NCBI GenBank assembly: GCA_016200125.1
Contig: JACQFK010000386.1
Coordinates: forward strand, 1 to 11,413
Source of the DNA: Planctomycetota bacterium
Lineage (GTDB): Bacteria > Planctomycetota > MHYJ01 > JACPRB01
Direction: 5' to 3'
Length of the DNA: 11,413 nt
Part shown: positions 6,708-11,413 of the stretch, piece after piece
How the letters are laid out: every line of letters starts with the position of its first letter
Position numbering within the stretch: position 1 is the stretch's first letter
Program-made: the position numbers and the translations under genes
The notes under the pieces: model-generated
The model's input: only the letters and a program-made list of their open reading frames with translations
Told to the model about the DNA's origin: nothing
Databases searched by the model: none

Positions 6708-8105
6708 TTACTTCTGGGGCTCCAGTACCGCGGCAGACTCGATGAGGATCGTGCCTCCGCCGGCCGTGGTCTCGCGGGTCAGACCCCATTCCTCGCAGCG
6801 GTTGTGCAGGGCGCCGAAGAGGCCCGTCAGCACGATGAAGCATTCCATCGTCCGGATCGACGTGTAGCTGGTGGCGCCGAGGGCGTGGATCATCATCGCG
6901 ACGAAGGCGATCCAGTAGCCGGAGGCGAAGCCGCGCTCGAAGGTCTGGGGACGGAGCCGGTTCAGGAGCGTCGTCGCCCGGAAGCCGAGCCGCCCGAGGA
7001 CCCAGAGGAAGAGCGCGAGGCCGATCGCCCCCGTGTCGACGAAGACCCGGACGTATTCGTTGTCGACCATGCCGAGCTTGACGGAGGCCAGGCCGGAGCC
7101 GAGCAGGGGGCTGTTCGAGAGGGTCAGGCCGCCGAAGTGCTCCCAGGCGTCCATCCGCGATTTCCAGGACGAGGGCTCGTCGCCCGTCGCGACCCCGCTG
7201 ATCGTCGTGAGGCGGTCGAGGATGGCGGCAGGGGCGATGACGGGCGTGAGCAGGCCGGCGACGAGGGCGACCAGGAGGAGCCGGCGGTCCTTGAAGCATC
7301 CGAAGAGCGTGGCCGCGGCGACGATGGCCACGAAGGAGGTGCGGGAGTAGGTGTAGAGGACCGGGATCGCCAGGAGCACCACGGCGGCCGCGGAGGCGAA
7401 GCGGCCCGAGGCGGCGGGGGAGTGGAGGAAGAGGCCCAGCGCGATCGCCAGGTTGAGGATCAGGTAGCCGCCGTACATGTTGGCGGTCTCGCCGAGCGGA
7501 CCGCTGAGGCGGGCGCCGCCCTCGTCGGCGAAGGCGCTCGACACCATGAGCGCGCTGGCCAGCGCCACCATCACGGCGAAGACCGCCAGGGCGCGGAACT
7601 CCTCGCGCCGCGTGATGTTGTTCACGAAGAGCACATAGATCAGGAAGAACTCGGTGAACTTCCCCATGTAGAGGATCGCCGTCGACAGGGAGGTGGTCCC
7701 CGACACGACGCCGACCAGGGTCGAGAGGATGATCGCCGCGCCGTAGAGCGGCAGGGCGGGCGTGACGATCAGGGGGGCCATCGGGATCCGCTTCTGCATC
7801 ATCCTCGTGATCCAGGAGAGGATCAAGGCGGGGACGACGAAATCCTCCAGCCGGATGTTCTGGATCCCGGCGACGCTCAGCTCCGGCGAAAGGCCGACGC
7901 AGGCGATCAGGATCGCAAGCCCCAAGGTCAGATCGATGAAAGTGACGATATAGACCAGGAAGGCGGCCGCGACGCCGATCTGGAGATGGACGTCGGCATC
8001 CGTCCCCCGGAGCAGCCCGTAGAGGAGGAGCCCGAGCGGGACGAGGGTCAGGAGGAGCTTCTGAAGCACCGTGCCCGAAAAGGTGGGACGCTCGCCTTGG
8101 TCCAT
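6708..8105 (-). CDS. O-antigen ligase/polymerase family membrane protein
   Basis: This 465-residue integral membrane protein of the Wzy/WaaL type (O-antigen ligase domain) would polymerise or transfer lipid-linked glycan on the outer face of the inner membrane. About ten to twelve hydrophobic segments are visible. Family features are the RLSGPLGETANMYGGYLIL stretch (199-217), TYSRTSF (252-258) with its conserved arginine, a large periplasmic loop at about 300-345, and GSGLASVKL followed by VDNEYVRVFVDTGAIG (347-362). The sequence alone does not separate ligase from polymerase. The ATG at 8105 was preferred, with GAGG ten bases upstream; a GTG two codons earlier (8111) lies only four bases from that site. 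It is convergent with hslU and divergent from a glycosyltransferase operon, which supports a role in the same polysaccharide pathway. No gene symbol is justified. Confidence 0.88.
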   Translation of the reverse strand: MDQGERPTFSGTVLQKLLLTLVPLGLLLYGLLRGTDADVHLQIGVAAAFLVYIVTFIDLTLGLAILIACVGLSPELSVAGIQNIRLEDFVVPALILSWITRMMQKRIPMAPLIVTPALPLYGAAIILSTLVGVVSGTTSLSTAILYMGKFTEFFLIYVLFVNNITRREEFRALAVFAVMVALASALMVSSAFADEGGARLSGPLGETANMYGGYLILNLAIALGLFLHSPAASGRFASAAAVVLLAIPVLYTYSRTSFVAIVAAATLFGCFKDRRLLLVALVAGLLTPVIAPAAILDRLTTISGVATGDEPSSWKSRMDAWEHFGGLTLSNSPLLGSGLASVKLGMVDNEYVRVFVDTGAIGLALFLWVLGRLGFRATTLLNRLRPQTFERGFASGYWIAFVAMMIHALGATSYTSIRTMECFIVLTGLFGALHNRCEEWGLTRETTAGGGTILIESAAVLEPQK

Positions 8106-8141
8106 GATCACGACGCCTCAAGTGGTATCCGGCTTCAAAGT

Positions 8142-8147
8142 AGTATA
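8142..8147 (-). promoter_or_regulatory. Candidate -10 box for the ligase gene
   Basis: TATACT on the minus strand (8147 down to 8142) matches TATAAT in five of six bases. It lies in the only AT-rich patch of the divergent region, about 36 bases before the ATG at 8105, giving a leader of roughly 30 bases. No good -35 is found at 16-18 bases. The perfect palindrome ATCGTACGAT (8147-8156) abuts it. Confidence 0.4.
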
Positions 8148-8224
8148 TCGTACGATTTTGCATCGGCTGCGCAGGGGTTTCGGATGGACGGGCTGAGAGG
8201 GATCGGGCCGGGCGGGGGGCCCCC

Positions 8225-9403
8225 ATGACGAAGCGCGCGCTCATGGTCGCGTTTCACTTCCCCCCCTCGGGCGCGGTCGCGGCCCAGCGGGCCCACAAGT
8301 TCGCGCGCTATCTCCCCGAGTTCGGCTGGGAGCCGGTCGTCGTCGCCCGCCGCCCTGATCCGATGCAGCCGCGCGACGAGAGCTTCGCGGGGAATCCCGC
8401 GCCGGCCGAGCTGCTCGAACCCTCGGAGCGCTCCCGTCTCCTGGGCCTGCTCCCGAAGGGCTGGATCGATCCGCTCCGCCGCTTCGTCTGCATCCCGGAC
8501 GAGGAGACCGGCTGGCGCCGGCTCCTGCGGAAGCGGCTGCCGGAATTGATCGAGCGCCACCGGCCGGACCTGCTCTGGGCCAACTCCGTCCCGACCGGGT
8601 CGCTGGTCGCCGCGGCCGACGCCGCCCGGCGGTCCGGGATCCCGCTTGTCGTGGATTTCCACAACGAGTGGACCCGCAACATGTACTATCGACCCTCCAC
8701 GCGCTGGCACGACGAGGTGCACCGTCAGATGGAGCGGGAGGTGATCGAGACGGCCCGCGGGGTGACGACGCTGAACCCGATGCACACCGAGGACCTCCGG
8801 TCGCGATTTCCGTCGGCGCGCGTCGAGACCATCGAGAACGGCTGCGATCCAGGCGACTACGAAGTGGAGCCCGCCCGGCCCGCGCGGCGCCCGATCGTCT
8901 TCACCTACGCGGGGGCGGTCTACGGCTACCAGAGTCCGGAGCCCTTCCTCCAGGCGCTCGCGGCGACCGGGGCGAAGGACGTGGAAGTCCGCGTCGTCGG
9001 AGACCGCTTCAGCCAGTTCAAGACGGGGGCCTGGCCCTTCAAGGTGACGGTCGAAGGCCATCGGACCCACCGCGACCTGGGCGCGATCTTTTCCCCGTCG
9101 TCGGCCTTCTTCCTCTGCCTGGAGCCGCCCGCGGCGCGGCAGATCCCGGCCAAGCTCTACGAGTATCTTTGCGCCGGGCGGCCGACCTTTGCGATCGCGC
9201 CCAAGGGCGGGGCGGTCGACCAGTGGCTCGCGCGGACGGGCGCCGGCGTCTGCGCCGATTCGGCGGCGCCCGCGAGCTGGGGGCCCGCGCTGCAGGCCTT
9301 CATGGGCTCGCTGGAAGGCTATCGCGCGCCCTCCGCCGAGCCTTTCCACCGGCGCGCGCTGACGGAGCGCCTGGCGCGGTTCTTCGACGAGGTGCTGAAG
9401 TGA
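8225..9403 (+). CDS. GT-B fold glycosyltransferase (GT4-like)
   Basis: This 392-residue cytoplasmic or membrane-associated sugar transferase is likely to add one residue to a lipid-linked polysaccharide. The N-terminal acceptor domain opens with a hydrophobic strand and HFPPSG (11-16), followed by the conserved arginine (22) and YLPEFGWEP (29-37), a pattern common in exopolysaccharide glycosyltransferases. The interdomain region has TIENGCDPGDY (202-212). The C-terminal donor domain has YAGAVYGYQSPE (228-239), VVGD (257-260) and the sugar-nucleotide-binding motif IPAKLYEYLCAGRP (307-320). Neither sugar nor linkage can be told. The ATG at 8225 directly follows a GGGGGCCCCC palindrome; the G-run could act as the ribosome site. 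Its stop overlaps the flippase start in a GTGA, so it is the first gene of a plus-strand operon, divergent from the ligase gene. Confidence 0.9.
   Translation: MTKRALMVAFHFPPSGAVAAQRAHKFARYLPEFGWEPVVVARRPDPMQPRDESFAGNPAPAELLEPSERSRLLGLLPKGWIDPLRRFVCIPDEETGWRRLLRKRLPELIERHRPDLLWANSVPTGSLVAAADAARRSGIPLVVDFHNEWTRNMYYRPSTRWHDEVHRQMEREVIETARGVTTLNPMHTEDLRSRFPSARVETIENGCDPGDYEVEPARPARRPIVFTYAGAVYGYQSPEPFLQALAATGAKDVEVRVVGDRFSQFKTGAWPFKVTVEGHRTHRDLGAIFSPSSAFFLCLEPPAARQIPAKLYEYLCAGRPTFAIAPKGGAVDQWLARTGAGVCADSAAPASWGPALQAFMGSLEGYRAPSAEPFHRRALTERLARFFDEVLK
9389..9392 (+). promoter_or_regulatory. Shine-Dalgarno site of the flippase gene
   Basis: GAGG within the 3' end of the glycosyltransferase gene lies seven bases before the GTG at 9400. 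This supports that start over any upstream in-frame codon and indicates coupled translation. Confidence 0.6.
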
Positions 9404-10941
9404 CCGGCGCCGCGGCGAAGTCCCTGCTGGCGCGGAACACCGTCTGGTCGGTGGTGGGCTACGCGGTCCAGTTCATCACGCCGGTGATCCTGGTCCCCTA
9501 CACCGTGAGCCGGGTCTCCTTCGAGCAGTACGGCGTCTGGGTGACCCTCTACACGCTCGCGGGCTGGTTCGTCTACTACGACCTCGGGGTCTGGGGATCG
9601 CTCGTCCGGGACGTGGCCGATCGCCAGGCTCGCGGAGACCGGGAAGGGCTGCGGACGCTCTGGGCCACCTGGTTCACCTTCGACCTGGCGGTAGGAGCCG
9701 TCCTGATCGGCGTGGCGGCGGCCCTCGCCCCCGAGCTGGTCCGCCGCTTTGCGCCCCGAGTGGATCCCTCCGCGTCGATTCCGCTCTTCGTGGGTCTGAC
9801 CGGCGCTTCGATGCTGGCCGTGCTGATGCGGCACCTGGGGAACACGCTCCAGGGCCTCCAGCGGCTCGACCTGACCAATCTGCTGACGCTCGTGATCACG
9901 CCGCTCTGGGTGGTGGGGCAGGTGGCGTTCCTCGAGCTGGGATGGGGCCTCCGGGGGCTCATGGTCAACGGCCTGGCCTTTGCCCTGATCCAGATCGTGA
10001 TCCTGATGATCTTCATCGCCCGCCAGGGCTATCCGATGACGTTTTCGCCCGCGCGCTTCTCGGGGACGGAACTGCGCCGCCTCGTCGCGTTCGGCTGGAA
10101 ACTCCAGGCGGGCCTCTTCTTCAATCAGGCCTTCCGCAACGACCGCCTCGTGATGAGCCGGCAGTCGGCTTCCGACGCCATGATCGCGATCTACCAGTTC
10201 GGCGCGGGCGTCATGGACCGGCTGTCCGGCGCGGTGACCGTCCTCTCCTCGGGGGTCCTCGCGACCGCCTCCGACCTGGTGGCCCGGGGGGACTTCGAGC
10301 GCGTCCGGGTGATCTTCCTGCGGGGGACGAAATATCACGCCCTGGCGGCCGTCGGGCTCCTGGGCTTCGCGGCGCTGTTCGGGCGCGAGCTGATGGTCCT
10401 TTGGATGGGGCGCCCGCTGCCCGACTCGGTGACGGTGCTGCGGATCATGGCGCTCGGGGGGATCGCGACGGCGATCGGATCCTGCGGCCAGTCGGTGGCG
10501 GTGGCCCTGGGACGGCCCGGGTGGACGGCCTTCTCCAGCGGCCTGGGGCTGGCGGCGACCGTGATTCTTTACATGACCGTGGGGCGGCGCTATGATTACG
10601 TCGGCTTGGCCGCCTGTGTCTCGTCGGGCCTGGCTTTGATCCAGATCGTATTCATGATCGGGTTGCGCGGATTCCTGGAGTTCCGCTGGAGAGAGTACGT
10701 GGGAAACGCCCTTCTGAAGCCCGCTGTTCTGGCCGTGCCGCTGGCCGGAGTGTACGCTGGCTGGAGGGCGCTCGCCGCCCATTTGCCCCCGGCCGACTCC
10801 CGCCTCCGCGCCTTCCTCGTCCTCGCTCCCTGCTTCCTCGCCGCCGCCGCGCTCGGCTGGGCGATGGCCCGCGCCTTCCGCGTGGTGGACGACTATGACC
10901 TCGACGTCCTGAAATCCCCGGGACGGCGCGCCTCCGCATGA
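9400..10941 (+). CDS. Wzx-type polysaccharide flippase (MOP superfamily)
   Basis: The product is 513 residues with about twelve to fourteen membrane segments, of the polysaccharide biosynthesis/MATE-like group. Such proteins flip undecaprenyl-linked oligosaccharide across the inner membrane. The N-terminus reads SLLARNTVWSVVGYAVQFIT (8-27), then LVPYTVSRVSFEQYGVW (31-47) and a YYDLGVWGSLVRDVADR stretch (59-75). This is the usual Wzx pattern of a basic start, first helix, a glycine/tyrosine loop and a short charged turn. The second half begins near AFGWKLQAGLFFNQ with NDRLVMSR, matching the internal repeat of the fold. The GTG start at 9400 overlaps the upstream stop (GTGA) and has GAGG seven bases before it. 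The TGA overlaps the next ATG. The neighbours, two glycosyltransferases and a ligase/polymerase, fit a Wzx/Wzy-type pathway. The substrate is unknown. Confidence 0.9.
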   Translation: MTGAAAKSLLARNTVWSVVGYAVQFITPVILVPYTVSRVSFEQYGVWVTLYTLAGWFVYYDLGVWGSLVRDVADRQARGDREGLRTLWATWFTFDLAVGAVLIGVAAALAPELVRRFAPRVDPSASIPLFVGLTGASMLAVLMRHLGNTLQGLQRLDLTNLLTLVITPLWVVGQVAFLELGWGLRGLMVNGLAFALIQIVILMIFIARQGYPMTFSPARFSGTELRRLVAFGWKLQAGLFFNQAFRNDRLVMSRQSASDAMIAIYQFGAGVMDRLSGAVTVLSSGVLATASDLVARGDFERVRVIFLRGTKYHALAAVGLLGFAALFGRELMVLWMGRPLPDSVTVLRIMALGGIATAIGSCGQSVAVALGRPGWTAFSSGLGLAATVILYMTVGRRYDYVGLAACVSSGLALIQIVFMIGLRGFLEFRWREYVGNALLKPAVLAVPLAGVYAGWRALAAHLPPADSRLRAFLVLAPCFLAAAALGWAMARAFRVVDDYDLDVLKSPGRRASA

Positions 10942-11413
10942 ACATCCTCTACCTGTCCGACATCCTCAACGTCCACGACGAGCGGCTGCTCTCGCAGTTC
11001 CGCGCCGCGGGCCACACGGTCACGCTCCTCACCTTCTTCCACCGCGCGCCCGAACTGCCGAAGTTCGTGACCGACCTGGGGCTGACCATCATCCACGAGA
11101 AGTACGCCACCTATCCCGACGGCGCCGGCGCGAGCCGCTGGCGGCTGATCCGGGCGGTGGAGTACCGACGGGACGAGGCGCGGGCCTGCCTCAAGATCAA
11201 GGAGGTCATGCGCCGCAACCGCTTCGACGTCGTGTTCGCCAACTGGGCCCTGACCTCGGGCTATGTGGCCGCCCACGCGATGGCCAAGCCGCTCTGCCTC
11301 TTCCCCTGGGGCTCCGACATCCTCGTCTGGCCCAAGCTGCATCGCGGCTTCGCCGAGCGCGCCACCAAGGCGCTGAGGACGGCCGACCTGGTGGTCTGCA
11401 ACTCGAAGACCGC
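10938..11413 (+). CDS. Glycosyltransferase, N-terminal part (cut by window edge)
   Basis: The reading frame is open from the ATG at 10938 to the end of the window, giving 158 complete codons. The start overlaps the flippase stop as ATGA, the same coupling as the previous junction; no clear Shine-Dalgarno is seen. The product begins MNILYLSDILNVHDERLL, followed by FRAAGHTVTLLTFF, the strand-helix-strand start of a GT-B glycosyltransferase. Further on are RFDVVFANWALTSGYVAAHA, the FPWGSDIL motif typical of GT4-like acceptor domains, and TADLVVCNSKTA at the edge, where such proteins enter the interdomain linker. The donor-binding C-terminal half is outside the window. It is likely to act on the same polysaccharide as the upstream enzyme. 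Family confidence is good; acceptor and donor are unknown. Confidence 0.85.
   Translation, partial: MNILYLSDILNVHDERLLSQFRAAGHTVTLLTFFHRAPELPKFVTDLGLTIIHEKYATYPDGAGASRWRLIRAVEYRRDEARACLKIKEVMRRNRFDVVFANWALTSGYVAAHAMAKPLCLFPWGSDILVWPKLHRGFAERATKALRTADLVVCNSKT

Noticed and set aside
6804..8228. 474-codon plus-strand frame opposite the ligase gene
   Set aside because: Translation is dominated by Glu, Arg, Gly and Asp with no domain, whereas the minus strand encodes a convincing multi-pass membrane protein with ligase motifs.
9319..10782. 487-codon minus-strand frame opposite the flippase gene
   Set aside because: It is highly charged, repetitive in composition and lacks homology signals; the plus strand encodes a recognisable flippase with overlapping start and stop junctions.

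Overview
The window is GC-rich, with strongly G/C-biased third codon positions, and densely coded. It contains nine complete protein genes and one gene cut by the right edge. No stretch longer than about 130 bases lacks a gene. I see no rRNA, tRNA, CRISPR array or transposase. The likely source is a free-living, probably Gram-negative-type bacterium from a less-studied phylum. The main clue is a short protein resembling the Minf_1886 family, known mostly from Planctomycetes, Verrucomicrobia and related uncultured lineages, beside a MetG of the HVGT/Cys3-His subtype. The phylum cannot be fixed from this window.

Left block (about 79-4648, minus strand): a compact operon in the order tmk, holB, metG, Minf_1886-like gene, AI-2E-type permease. 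It supplies dTTP precursor, the clamp-loader delta-prime subunit and methionyl-tRNA synthetase, then a conserved protein of unknown function and a polytopic membrane protein. Most junctions overlap by 4 to 17 bases. The exception is the 42-base gap between holB and metG.

Centre (4649-6583): a 74-base divergent intergenic region drives tmk leftward and hslV-hslU rightward. HslV is the threonine peptidase and HslU its AAA+ unfoldase. Both keep all the catalytic motifs I checked. Candidate promoters on the two strands are arranged so that both transcripts could be nearly leaderless.

Convergent junction (6584-6707): the gap between hslU and the next gene is almost wholly filled by one 120-base foldable element with complementary ends. 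It is probably a dispersed repeat that also acts as a bidirectional terminator.

Right block (6708-11413): a surface polysaccharide locus. An O-antigen ligase/polymerase-type membrane protein is on the minus strand. Divergent from it is a tightly overlapping plus-strand operon of a GT-B glycosyltransferase, a Wzx-type flippase and a second glycosyltransferase that runs off the window. Together they suggest Wzx/Wzy-type assembly: glycan built on a lipid carrier in the cytoplasm, flipped, then polymerised or ligated outside.

I found no clear undescribed system. The points most worth a second look are the 120-base element, the delta-prime subunit without its zinc module, the mirrored leaderless-type promoters, and the unknown gene locked between metG and the permease.
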